Part shown: positions 1-8,218 of the stretch, one piece after another
Layout: the number at the start of each line of letters is the position of its first letter
Position numbering within the stretch: the first letter of the stretch is position 1
Source of the DNA: SAR202 cluster bacterium
GTDB taxonomy: Bacteria > Chloroflexota > Dehalococcoidia > Lucifugimonadales > UBA826
Direction: 5' to 3'
Assembly (NCBI GenBank): GCA_022447825.1
Contig: JAKUTY010000013.1
Span: 1 to 49,286, forward strand
Length of the DNA: 49,286 bases
The notes under the pieces: model-generated
The model's database searches: none
What the model was told of the DNA's origin: nothing
The model's input: the letters and a program-made list of their open reading frames with translations, nothing else
Translations under genes and position numbers: made by a program

Positions 1-459
1 TGTTCAACCTCCGAAGAATATCAAGATATTTCAAGCTCCTTGGTTAAAGAGGCTTTTGAAAACATTTTATCGGCAAAAGTTAAATTATCAGACAAACCAA
101 TTAATGAAGAATTGTATTTGATGTCAATTAGTGAAGATTCTGCACAATTATTCACAATGAACATAGAGAATGAGGATACTTTTCCTACTGTATATTGGAT
201 AATGACTAATTGTGAAATTACAGAAAAAAATTTTAAAAATTTTGCTAATTATGCCATTGGCGACAAAATACAACTCACTGGAACAGTTGCACCCGAAGGA
301 TTTGCCACTCAAAGTCAATTATCTAGAGAAACAATGAATTTTAAAGTCATTGAAAAAATCATGAATGACAAAAATCTTAAAGATGTTAGCGGAGATTCAG
401 TGATTGGTGGTATCACATTTAATCTGAGTACTTGTGATATAGAATCACCAGATCAGTAA
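1..459 (+). CDS. partial hypothetical protein at the end of a probable integrated element
   Basis: The reading frame is open from the first base of the window to a TAA at 457-459, so the 5' end is missing. An internal TTG at 40 could act as a start, but nothing requires it. About 152 residues are visible. They begin with a Cys and a Ser/Thr/Glu-rich stretch, which would fit the mature end of a lipoprotein but cannot be tested without the upstream sequence. The rest is acidic and soluble, with alternating strands and a Gly-Asp-Lys-Ile segment that could belong to a small beta-barrel. I recognise no family. It lies just left of a tRNA-Lys 3' fragment, so it may be cargo of an element whose right end is near 627. 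No partner gene is visible. Confidence 0.5.
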   Translation, partial: CSTSEEYQDISSSLVKEAFENILSAKVKLSDKPINEELYLMSISEDSAQLFTMNIENEDTFPTVYWIMTNCEITEKNFKNFANYAIGDKIQLTGTVAPEGFATQSQLSRETMNFKVIEKIMNDKNLKDVSGDSVIGGITFNLSTCDIESPDQ

Positions 460-483
460 ATTATACAGATTAAAAAACAATAG

Positions 484-505
484 AAGTAGGCAAAAAGTAG
501 GCAAA
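484..505. repeat. two tandem copies of an 11-bp repeat
   Basis: AAGTAGGCAAA occurs twice head to tail (484-494 and 495-505). The repeat lies between the stop of the partial gene and the tRNA-Lys fragment. A further inverted pair, GTCAGT at 578-583 and ACTGAC at 605-610, sits closer to the fragment. Short direct repeats next to a tRNA attachment site resemble arm-type integrase sites. That reading is inference. Confidence 0.45.
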
Positions 506-626
506 AATAATTGAACATAATTGTATGTAATTTGGCGTAATGGTTTTAGGGCAGAGGTTTTGTGCCTAGTAATGTCCGTCAGTTGCAGATAGTTGTACAT
601 AATGACTGACAAAAAACAGGTAGTAT

Positions 627-676
627 AATGACTCTTAATCATTAGGTCGTGGGTTCGAACCCCTCCCGGCTCACCA
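627..676 (+). other. 3' fragment of tRNA-Lys(CUU), probable attachment site of an integrated element
   Basis: The 3' two-thirds of a tRNA is present. It comprises a perfect 5-bp anticodon stem (627-631 with 639-643), a loop with anticodon CTT at 634-636, a 5-nt variable loop, a T arm with loop TTCGAAC at 654-660, a 7-nt acceptor strand (666-672), a discriminator A and an encoded CCA (674-676). The matching 5' acceptor strand (GAGCCGG) and a proper D arm are absent upstream; similarity fades at about 619. Integrases that use tRNA genes leave a truncated 3' copy at the far end of the element. With this orientation the element would lie to the left and the native chromosome to the right. The terminator directly after the CCA supports this. 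Confidence 0.6.
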
Positions 677-703
677 CTAATTTATAGCTAGATTAGTGGT
701 TTT
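674..703 (+). terminator. hairpin terminator overlapping the tRNA CCA
   Basis: A perfect 8-bp stem pairs CCACTAAT (674-681) with ATTAGTGG (692-699) around a 10-nt loop, followed by TTTT at 700-703. The stem starts on the CCA of the tRNA-Lys fragment, as expected for the original terminator of that tRNA gene. The region from 704 to the TTG start at 803 shows only AT-rich leader. Confidence 0.65.
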
Positions 704-802
704 GCTTACATTGTTAATACATTATCTTATTGAAAATTTTTTAATTTTTACCTTTACTTAATTACTGATACTATTTGCAATACACATTACTAGGAGAATA
801 AT

Positions 803-1966
803 TTGTCTAATCTTACTTATTCCAAAATCTCAGAATCTGAAGCTGAACTAACATGGTCAATTGTCGAGCAGGCGCTTCACAGACATGGCGATCCAAATTG
901 GAATAGGAAAGTAGGTTATAAAAATTTCAGGGCTATTAGATCCGATGGGAATATATTAGGTGGTATTGCAATCATAGATATGGGTCAATGGTTTGGCGGC
1001 AGAAAGGTACGCACTGGGGCTGTTACATCAGTGGGAGTTGCTCCAGAAGGTCGTGGTATCGGTGCAGCTTCTACAATGCTTTCAAATGCATTAAAAGAGA
1101 TGAGAGATAACGGTATGGCTATTTCAACCCTTTTTCCATCTAGTGTCAGAGTCTACAGATCCAAAGGATATGAAAGGTCCGGAGTTATGCTTACATATGA
1201 AGCTCCCATAAAAGAAATGAGAGCAGCGCTGAATAAACTTAAAGTTGAACAAGCATCAAACGATGAGGAAATGGTATTACTGTTCAATGAAAGAGCTCAA
1301 CAAGGTAATGGCAATTTGGACAGAGGTAGTTTACTTTGGGATCTAATCACTACAAGTGATGGCAGACCTATTTACAAATATTACATTCGCGATGAAAACC
1401 AAGTAGTTGGATATATTAATTATCAACAGTCTAGATCAGGTGACCACATTAGAATTCGAGATATGGTTTCTTCAACTCAACAGTCATCAGAAAGAATCTT
1501 AAGATTTTTTGCTGACCATAGAACAGTTATAGATACAATTTCTTGGAATGGCCCCCCGACCGACCCTATTGACTTCGCTATGGAGGAACAAGAAACAAAC
1601 CTAAAATCATCTACAGACTGGATGGTAAGAGTTTTAAATATTTCAGATGCTTTAGAACAGAGAGGTTATCCTGCAGGAGTTAATGCTTCAGTAGATTTTG
1701 AATTCAACGACAATGAGATCCCAGAAAATAACGGGATTTGGCATTTAAATATAAATGAGGGTAGGGGATCTGTTAAAAAAGTTACATCACCATCATCAAA
1801 ACAAGTCTTAAAATTAGGACCCCGTGGTTTTGCACCTTTATACACTAGTCATTATTCAGCTACCGATTTAAAAATCATGGGAATTATTGATGGTTCTGCA
1901 GAAACAATCGCGTTGGCAAACACAATATTTGCTGGGCCCAAACCGTGGATAGGTGAACAATTCTAG
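803..1966 (+). CDS. Eis-like GNAT family N-acetyltransferase
   Basis: This 387-residue protein has the Eis architecture: an N-terminal GNAT domain, a second degenerate GNAT-like domain and a C-terminal SCP2-like domain. The acetyl-CoA loop is seen at residues 81-88 (PEGRGIGA). Tyr118, in a V-Y-R-S-K-G-Y motif, aligns with the general-acid Tyr of Eis. The chain ends in Phe, and in mycobacterial Eis the C-terminal Phe carboxylate is the catalytic base. Eis enzymes acetylate amines on aminoglycosides, polyamines or protein lysines; the substrate here is unknown. The start is TTG at 803, chosen because AGGAG lies about 8 nt upstream. The downstream serine hydrolase begins within about 25 bp, so the two are probably co-transcribed. 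No signal peptide is visible. Confidence 0.8.
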   Translation: MSNLTYSKISESEAELTWSIVEQALHRHGDPNWNRKVGYKNFRAIRSDGNILGGIAIIDMGQWFGGRKVRTGAVTSVGVAPEGRGIGAASTMLSNALKEMRDNGMAISTLFPSSVRVYRSKGYERSGVMLTYEAPIKEMRAALNKLKVEQASNDEEMVLLFNERAQQGNGNLDRGSLLWDLITTSDGRPIYKYYIRDENQVVGYINYQQSRSGDHIRIRDMVSSTQQSSERILRFFADHRTVIDTISWNGPPTDPIDFAMEEQETNLKSSTDWMVRVLNISDALEQRGYPAGVNASVDFEFNDNEIPENNGIWHLNINEGRGSVKKVTSPSSKQVLKLGPRGFAPLYTSHYSATDLKIMGIIDGSAETIALANTIFAGPKPWIGEQF

Positions 1967-1988
1967 TATATCTCCAAAGGTGGATCTG

Positions 1989-3191
1989 ATGAGTTATTTT
2001 GGTTTTTCAAAATCTAGACTAAATTTGATTGATGAACATTTACAAAAAAAATATATAGACACGAAAAGATTTGCAGGGACATTGACTGGAGTGTACCGAA
2101 ACGGTGAACTCGGATATATATCAAGTTTAGGCATGATGGATATAGAACAAAACATACCGATGAATCGAGATACAATTTTTCGTATTTATTCTATGACTAA
2201 GCCAATTACATCAGTGGCGTTAATGACTCTTTATGAAAAAGGAATGTTTCAATTAGACGATCCCGTATCAGAATACATTCCATCATTTAAAAATTTAGGA
2301 GTTTATCAACAGGGGCATATGGGTGACTTTATTAGTACTCCTTTAGAAAGAGAAATTACCATTCGAGACTTATTAACTCATCAATCTGGATTAACCTATG
2401 GTCACACGGAAAGAACAAATGTAGATCATGCCTATAGGACTATGGGAATTGATCGAGAATCTCAAGAAAGTCTTGCTACATTTGTTGAGTCATTAAGTAC
2501 AATTCCTATTGAATTTTCTCCGGGAACTGGTTGGAATTATTCAGTTTCTACGGACGTATGTGGTTACTTAATTGAAGTCATTTCAGGTAAAACTCTTGAT
2601 GTGTTTTTCCAAAACGAAATTTTTGACCCTCTTGAGATGTCAGATACAAGTTTTCATGTTCCACCCGAAAAAATCTCTAGATTTGCTTCATGTTATTCAT
2701 ATCAACAATCCAATTCTTTGACTTTGGTGGATGATGCTATTTCAGGAACTTTCATATCTAAACCTAAAGTATTTTCCGGTGGTGGTGGCCTTGTATCTAC
2801 ACTTGATGATTACATTTCTTTTTGTGAAATGATTTTAAATGGCGGATCACTAAATGATCACATGATAATCAGTCGCAAAACTTTAGATCTTATGACTTCA
2901 AATCATTTGACAAATGGTACAGACCTTAGAAGTTGTGCGTATGGTAGATGGAGTGAAACTTCTTATACTGGCGTTGGATTTGGTTTAGGATTTTCAGTTT
3001 TGTTAAATCCCGCAGCATCCCAAGTATCAGGTAATGTTGGAGAATTAGCATGGGGTGGAGCTGCAAGTACAGCTTTTTGGATAGACACTGTAGAGAATTT
3101 AGCAGTACTATTTCTGACTCAATTACGTCCTTCAAGTCAATATAACATAAGAAGAGAATTGCGCACCCTGGTATACGCTGCTATTGATTGA
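1989..3191 (+). CDS. serine hydrolase of the class C beta-lactamase/EstB fold
   Basis: The 400-residue product carries the serine beta-lactamase-like motifs: Ser68-x-x-Lys71 (SMTK), a Tyr184-Ser dyad after N, and a late W-G-G segment in place of KTG. Such proteins are esterases, amidases, D-aminopeptidases or beta-lactamases; the substrate cannot be read from sequence. There is no signal peptide, so a cytoplasmic esterase or amidase is more likely than a cell-wall enzyme. The ATG at 1989 is preferred because AAAGGTGG at 1976-1983 is correctly spaced. A GTG at 1953 would overlap the upstream gene by 14 bp. It probably shares a transcript with the Eis-like gene. A clear paralog sits on the minus strand at 32696-33955. 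Confidence 0.82.
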   Translation: MSYFGFSKSRLNLIDEHLQKKYIDTKRFAGTLTGVYRNGELGYISSLGMMDIEQNIPMNRDTIFRIYSMTKPITSVALMTLYEKGMFQLDDPVSEYIPSFKNLGVYQQGHMGDFISTPLEREITIRDLLTHQSGLTYGHTERTNVDHAYRTMGIDRESQESLATFVESLSTIPIEFSPGTGWNYSVSTDVCGYLIEVISGKTLDVFFQNEIFDPLEMSDTSFHVPPEKISRFASCYSYQQSNSLTLVDDAISGTFISKPKVFSGGGGLVSTLDDYISFCEMILNGGSLNDHMIISRKTLDLMTSNHLTNGTDLRSCAYGRWSETSYTGVGFGLGFSVLLNPAASQVSGNVGELAWGGAASTAFWIDTVENLAVLFLTQLRPSSQYNIRRELRTLVYAAID

Positions 3192-3223
3192 TACGACATG
3201 TTGAGTACTAAGGTTTGACTATA

Positions 3224-3523
3224 TTAGCTGGACTTGCAAATTTCAATCACACCTAATTCTGATAATTCTTGTTCAGAATAGTGTGACTTAAATTCTTCCA
3301 TTTTTTCTCGATACAATTTGACGTACTCATCTGAGTCATGCTCAAACTTTTCTCGTTCTTTTTCAATTTTCATGATGTAAGCTCTTTCGTCAGGTCGTTC
3401 TGAAATATCCAAACATGTAGGTTTGTTTGTTGAATTACAACTAATAAATATAATTATTAAAAACAAAAACATTGTTAATGTTAAAGATTTAATCCCGCGC
3501 AATAACCTGAAGCCCATGCCCAT
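3224..3523 (-). CDS. small predicted lipoprotein of unknown function
   Basis: The N-terminus has basic residues, a strongly hydrophobic stretch (L-F-L-I-I-I-F) and a lipobox-like I-S-C followed by polar residues. This indicates a lipid-anchored, exported protein of about 70 mature residues. The mature part is Lys/Glu-rich and predicted helical, with two further Cys residues, one near the C-terminus. I recognise no family. The start is uncertain. The ATG at 3523 overlaps the upstream flavoprotein gene by 43 bp. A TTG at 3502 would give a classical short signal peptide, and an ATG at 3472 follows the upstream stop without overlap. It is likely translated from the same minus-strand mRNA as the HI0933-type gene. 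Confidence 0.45.
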   Translation of the reverse strand: MGMGFRLLRGIKSLTLTMFLFLIIIFISCNSTNKPTCLDISERPDERAYIMKIEKEREKFEHDSDEYVKLYREKMEEFKSHYSEQELSELGVIEICKSS

Positions 3524-4713
3524 TGAAAGTTGAATCCTCCTAAATGACCAGTAACATCCATTACTTCTCCTGCAAAGTATAAACCCGGATAATCTTTTAC
3601 TTCCATAGTTTTGGAACTAATTCCGGAAGTTTTTACTCCACCTACAGTAACTTCTGCAGTTCTATAACCTTCTGTGGATGAAGGGTTTAATGTCCAATTA
3701 TGAATTTGGTTAGCTATTGTGTATAAAATAGATTCGTTAATTTGATCCAATGGAGTTTTTTTATACTTTCCCCACCAAATATTTTCAAATTCTCTTAGAA
3801 AAGATTTCGGTAAAAATTCACGTAAAAATGTTTTCAATAAAACTTTATGGCCATTATTTTTGGCTTGATTTAATTGATCAAACAAATCTATATCAGGTAC
3901 AAGATTTAATTTAATAGAATCCCCATGATTCCAGTAATTTGAAATCTGCAAAATAGCAGGGCCACTGATTCCTTTATGTGTAAAAAGTATGTTGTCATAA
4001 AAAATCTGATTATTGCATTCAACTTTTGAGTATATAGATATACCTGCAAGATTTTTAAAAACTGTTTGATATTTATCCGTAAAAATAAAGGGTACTAAGC
4101 CAGCTTTAGTTTCAGTTACTTCAAGTGCATATTGAGTAGCTACATCATAACCATATGCACTACCACCTAAAGTAGGAATTGATAGTGCTCCAGTAGCTAT
4201 TAATAGAGACTCACATTCGAATTTTAAAAAATTAGATGAATCTTTTAAAATTTCATCACAATTAATTTGAAAATTTTTAGTTGGATTATCTGTGCGCCGT
4301 ACTTGAGTTACATTAATATCACACATTATTTTCACATTATTAGATTTACATTCGTTCAATAACATATCCAATATTTCTCGTGACGAATGAATACAAAAGT
4401 ACTGGTTTTTTTTCCTTTTCTCATATTCTATGCCGTGAGTTTCTACTAAACGAATGAAATCTATAGGTAAAAACTGATTAAGTGCCGATTTACAAAAATG
4501 TTCATTTTCAGAAATGAAATTTTCAGCCTCCACAAATTCATTTGTAAAGTTACAGCGACCCCCTCCAGACATTAGGATTTTTTTCCCTACTTTATTAGAT
4601 TTTTCTAAAATTAAAACTTTTCTACCGCGCCTTGAAGCAGTGATAGCAGCCATTAATCCGGCAGCACCAGCGCCTAAAATAATAACGTCATAAAATGTTG
4701 AATTTTGTAACAT
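3481..4713 (-). CDS. HI0933/BaiN-type NAD(P)/FAD-dependent oxidoreductase
   Basis: This 410-residue flavoprotein opens with a Rossmann GxGxxG motif near residues 12-17 (GAGAAG), followed by the family signature G-G-G-R-C-N-F-T-N. It ends with the C-terminal FAD-contacting segment G-G-F-N-F-Q-W-A-W-A-S-G, typical of the HI0933 family. Length matches the family. Members such as YhiN are poorly characterised, and BaiN reduces bile-acid intermediates, so the substrate is open. The gene is divergent from the ThDP enzyme at 4838, with about 124 bp between the starts for both promoters. Confidence 0.85.
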   Translation of the reverse strand: MLQNSTFYDVIILGAGAAGLMAAITASRRGRKVLILEKSNKVGKKILMSGGGRCNFTNEFVEAENFISENEHFCKSALNQFLPIDFIRLVETHGIEYEKRKKNQYFCIHSSREILDMLLNECKSNNVKIMCDINVTQVRRTDNPTKNFQINCDEILKDSSNFLKFECESLLIATGALSIPTLGGSAYGYDVATQYALEVTETKAGLVPFIFTDKYQTVFKNLAGISIYSKVECNNQIFYDNILFTHKGISGPAILQISNYWNHGDSIKLNLVPDIDLFDQLNQAKNNGHKVLLKTFLREFLPKSFLREFENIWWGKYKKTPLDQINESILYTIANQIHNWTLNPSSTEGYRTAEVTVGGVKTSGISSKTMEVKDYPGLYFAGEVMDVTGHLGGFNFQWAWASGYCAGLNL

Positions 4714-4837
4714 TATGTTTTTTTGTATTGAATAATCATTCTATAAATTTACACTTGAATCATATATTTTCCGAGGGAAAAATGGACATTACTTTAGCTG
4801 ATATACTCCCATTATTAAAACATCTAAGGAGTATTCA

Positions 4838-6484
4838 GTGAAAGTAATTGATGCAATATCTCAAATTTTAAAAATTGAAGGGGTTAATTATCTTAGTGCA
4901 TTTCCTACCACTCCAGTAATTGAAGCAGCTGCAGCAGCTGGTATAAAACCAGTCATATGTAGGCAGGAACGTGTCGGAGTAGGTATTGCAGATGGATACG
5001 CTAGAACTACTAGAGGAAATCCTCCAGGAGTTTTTGCTATGCAATATGGTCCAGGTGCAGAAAATGCTTATGCCGGGGTAGCCACTGCTTACGCTGACTC
5101 TGTCCCTGTGTTGTTTTTACCATTGGGACACCCATTAAAAAGAGATAGAGTATTTCCTCACTTTAGCTCTGTAGACAGTTTTAAAACAATTACAAAAAGT
5201 GTGGAACAAATCAATGAACCAGACAGAGTAATTGACACAATGAGAAGAGCCTTTTCACGATTAAAAAATGGACGCCCAGGTCCAGTTATGGTAGAAATCC
5301 CTTCTGACATAGCTAATGCAGAATTGGATTCAAATATATTAGCTGCTTATTCTTCTTCTAATCCTGTTTTGTCATCCGCTAATCCATCAGATGTCATGGC
5401 ATCAGCAAAACTTTTACTAGAAGCAAAAAATCCTATTGTGTATGCAGGGCAAGGCGTTTTGTATGCTGAAGCATCTGAAGAATTAACAGAATTAGCTGAA
5501 TTGTTAAATATACCTGTAACTACATCAATGGCTGGCAAGGGATCTATTGATGAAAGACATCCTTTATCTCTTGGCAGTTCTTCTGTAGTGATGAATGGGG
5601 CTGTATTGGACTATATGAAAAAATCTGACGTTCTGTTAGCTATTGGAACAAGCCTTACTAGGCATGGCATGATTACAACTATTCCAACTGGTAAAAAGAT
5701 AATTCATTCAACTAATGATCCAATAGATATTGGGAATTATTACGACCCAGACGTTGCACTTTTGGGTGATTCGAAATTAGTTATAAATCAGTTAATTGAA
5801 GCTTGTAAAGACCTATTGTCTACTAGCACTAAAAGAGAATCTCCGGCAGACAACATATCATTGTTAAAACACAATTGGTTAAAAGATTGGAACAATAAAC
5901 TCTTATCTACACAAAAACCTATGACCCCGTATAGAGTAATTCATGAGTTCATGAACGTTACTGATCCATCCCAAACTATAGTTACACATGATTCAGGTAG
6001 CCCTCGAGACCAAATCATGCCTTTCTATAGTTCAGGCGGACCTGGTACATACATCGGATGGGGTAAATCTCATGGACTAGGGACTGGTTTAGGATTAAAC
6101 ATTGGAGCCAAATTAGCTGATCCTGACAAGTTTGTAGTGAATTTTATGGGAGATGCAGCATTTGGCATGACTGGACTAGATTTCGAAACTGCCGTTAGAA
6201 GTAATATTCCCATTTTGACTGTAGTGCTTAACAATTCAACAATGGCTATTGAAACAAGTCATATGGCTACATCACACGAGCTCTACAATACAAGAGACCT
6301 AGGTGGTGATTATTCAGAAATGGCGAGATCTATGGGTGGATGGTCTGAAAAAGTTTCTAATCCTGAAGATATAGGTAATGCATTTTTAAGAGCTAAATCT
6401 GCGACAGAAAACGGTCAGGCAGCATTATTGGAATTCATCACATCTGAAGAACAAGATTTCTCTTTTAGAGGTCTATTAACTTAA
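4838..6484 (+). CDS. thiamine diphosphate-dependent enzyme of the acetolactate synthase/benzoylformate decarboxylase superfamily
   Basis: The 548-residue product has the three-domain layout of this superfamily. The N-terminal Pyr domain carries the catalytic Glu44 (in RQE). The C-terminal PP domain has a ThDP/Mg motif at 438-440 followed by Asn-Asn at 465-466. The motif reads GDA rather than the usual GDG; the Mg-binding Asp and the spacing are retained. Members decarboxylate or ligate 2-oxoacids. No regulatory subunit gene is adjacent and the context gives no pathway, so the reaction cannot be named. The start is GTG at 4838, with AAGGAG about 7 nt upstream. It converges with the phosphatase gene, leaving 4 bp between the stops. 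Confidence 0.82.
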   Translation: MKVIDAISQILKIEGVNYLSAFPTTPVIEAAAAAGIKPVICRQERVGVGIADGYARTTRGNPPGVFAMQYGPGAENAYAGVATAYADSVPVLFLPLGHPLKRDRVFPHFSSVDSFKTITKSVEQINEPDRVIDTMRRAFSRLKNGRPGPVMVEIPSDIANAELDSNILAAYSSSNPVLSSANPSDVMASAKLLLEAKNPIVYAGQGVLYAEASEELTELAELLNIPVTTSMAGKGSIDERHPLSLGSSSVVMNGAVLDYMKKSDVLLAIGTSLTRHGMITTIPTGKKIIHSTNDPIDIGNYYDPDVALLGDSKLVINQLIEACKDLLSTSTKRESPADNISLLKHNWLKDWNNKLLSTQKPMTPYRVIHEFMNVTDPSQTIVTHDSGSPRDQIMPFYSSGGPGTYIGWGKSHGLGTGLGLNIGAKLADPDKFVVNFMGDAAFGMTGLDFETAVRSNIPILTVVLNNSTMAIETSHMATSHELYNTRDLGGDYSEMARSMGGWSEKVSNPEDIGNAFLRAKSATENGQAALLEFITSEEQDFSFRGLLT

Positions 6485-6488
6485 TAAA

Positions 6489-7250
6489 TTATTCTAAAAA
6501 TAAATTCTTCATACGTATTATTGAATCATTTGATAAACCTTTGGATAAAACATATGCCGTCATAGACCCATATGTATCATTGATATATTGAAGTACATCT
6601 TCAAGAGTTTCAGGATATGCGTCCATGAGTTCTTTTGGAAATTTTTCATAATTCTCCGCAGTCATACTCCGCTTCATACGTTCTAAAATTTTATGTTTGT
6701 ACTTATGACTTTCTGCATAATCATCAATAATATGGTCTTCATGTACGTTTAGAAGTGATAAAACTACAGCTGCAATGATTCCTGTTCTATCTTTACCAGC
6801 AAAACAATGAAAAACTGCTGGAACAGAATCATCTGTTTTAATGAGATTTTCAATTACATCTACAATTTGATCACCAGATTTTTCCATCACCCATATGTAA
6901 AAAGCTACCAAATCTGCTGGTTCTCCAGGCGCCCTTTCTTTTTGTGACCATTCAGTAGCATCAGAATCTGAAAACAAAGGAATATGAATTCTTTTGATGT
7001 TCCCATTAATAGCTTTTCCTAAACCTTCTTTTTGAATAGCGTTGTCTGTACGCATATCAATTACAGTCGTAATTTTTAATTCATTTTGAAAAATTTCAGA
7101 ATCAGCGTCAGTCATTTCATGTAATGCGTCACTTCGAAATATCAAATTATATTTAGTAGTGAGGCCTTCTATAGTTTCGAATCCCCCTAAATCACGAAAA
7201 TTATAACTACCTTCAAAAAGTAACCTGTTTTCTTCTCTTTCTATACTCAA
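6489..7250 (-). CDS. tyrosine-protein phosphatase (Y_phosphatase3 family)
   Basis: The 253-residue protein has the two family hallmarks: an N-terminal N-F-R-D-L-G-G segment (residues 17-23) and a P-loop active site H-C149-F-A-G-K-D-R155-T-G. Homologs dephosphorylate phosphotyrosine, phosphoserine or phosphoinositides. The Lys and Asp inside the loop resemble the IphP/LipA-like group, which tends to accept lipid phosphates. No signal peptide is seen. The start is TTG at 7250, preceded by AGAGGT about 4 nt away. The 218-bp space to the divergent SDR gene holds AT-rich promoter sequence and an open stretch of about 40 codons without a start (7263-7386), which I do not call a gene. Confidence 0.85.
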   Translation of the reverse strand: MSIEREENRLLFEGSYNFRDLGGFETIEGLTTKYNLIFRSDALHEMTDADSEIFQNELKITTVIDMRTDNAIQKEGLGKAINGNIKRIHIPLFSDSDATEWSQKERAPGEPADLVAFYIWVMEKSGDQIVDVIENLIKTDDSVPAVFHCFAGKDRTGIIAAVVLSLLNVHEDHIIDDYAESHKYKHKILERMKRSMTAENYEKFPKELMDAYPETLEDVLQYINDTYGSMTAYVLSKGLSNDSIIRMKNLFLE

Positions 7251-7468
7251 ATTTACCTCTTACAAAAATCTTGTAACAATACTATAAGATATTTTTACGT
7301 TCCATTTTTTGATGGTGAAGATAATGGTGTTTCAAAATTAGGTATTAGAGAATTTTTTGGGATTCGAAAGAATGGCCATAATTAGATGATCATTTGGTAA
7401 ATCAGCCATAAAATTATAATTATTTCCGTACATATGATATGTTTCCATGATTTCATTAAGGAAATTCA

Positions 7469-8218
7469 ATGAGATTATTCGACAAAATTTGTGTCATCAC
7501 AGGTGCGTCTAATGGAATGGGCGCAGCTGAAGCAAACCTATTTGCTAAAGAAGGTGCTCAGGTGATCTTGTGTGACATTCAAGATCAATTAGGCAAATCC
7601 TTAGCAACTGACATTAATGAATCTGGCTTTTCTGCCAATTACGTACATCTAGACGTAACTAAAGAAGATCAATGGGAATCATTAATCTCATTTATAACAA
7701 AAGAATTCGGTAGATTAGATGTATTAGTTAACAATGCTGGAATTAGTTCATCCGGACCAGATTTTTTAGATACTGACGCTTTTGATCGAGTAATGCATGT
7801 TAACTCTAGAAGTGTCTTTTTAGGTATGAAATCCGTAATTCCGTTAATGGAAAAACAACAAAAAGGCAGTATTGTAAACATCTCCTCTGTTTCAGGAATT
7901 ATAGCTCAAAATTACGTTCACATGGGATATAGTGCTTCTAAAGCGGCAGTAAGATTAATGACCAAATCTGTAGCTGTAAAATACGCTTCCAAGGGAATTA
8001 GAGCTAATTCTGTACATCCAGGCATTCTACCTCCTATGACTACATCACAAGGAACAGCTGATCCTGAAGTTAGAAAAGGAATGATTTCTGATGTACCTAT
8101 GGGTCGGGCAGGGTTAGTGGAAGAAGTAGGAAATGCCGTATTGTTTTTAGCCTCTGATGAATCATCGTATATAACAGGAGCTGAATTACCTGTTGATGGT
8201 GGATTAACTGCTAAATAA
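7469..8218 (+). CDS. short-chain dehydrogenase/reductase (classical SDR)
   Basis: All classical SDR motifs are present in the 249 residues: the nucleotide-binding T-G-A-S-N-G-M-G (11-18), an acidic Asp36 after the second strand favouring NAD(H), N-N-A-G (88-91), and the catalytic triad Ser140, Tyr154 and Lys158. The C-terminal S-Y-I-T-G-A-E-L-P-V-D-G-G segment is typical of 3-oxoacyl-ACP reductase-like or cyclohexanol/glucose dehydrogenase-like SDRs. The substrate is not readable. ATG at 7469 follows AAGGAA. Its stop overlaps the stop of the convergent MFS gene by 8 bp. Confidence 0.87.
   Translation: MRLFDKICVITGASNGMGAAEANLFAKEGAQVILCDIQDQLGKSLATDINESGFSANYVHLDVTKEDQWESLISFITKEFGRLDVLVNNAGISSSGPDFLDTDAFDRVMHVNSRSVFLGMKSVIPLMEKQQKGSIVNISSVSGIIAQNYVHMGYSASKAAVRLMTKSVAVKYASKGIRANSVHPGILPPMTTSQGTADPEVRKGMISDVPMGRAGLVEEVGNAVLFLASDESSYITGAELPVDGGLTAK

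Noticed and set aside
445-642. Minus-strand frame of 65 codons across the repeat and tRNA fragment
   Set aside because: It overlaps the tRNA remnant and the short repeats, has no ribosome binding site and encodes low-complexity Leu/Tyr/Asn-rich sequence.
627-676. A functional tRNA-Lys gene
   Set aside because: No sequence able to pair with the 3' acceptor strand and no complete D arm exist upstream.
7263-7386. Open stretch of about 40 codons between the phosphatase and SDR genes
   Set aside because: There is no plausible start, no ribosome binding site and no recognisable family. It lies in the divergent promoter region and may be chance or a worn gene remnant.
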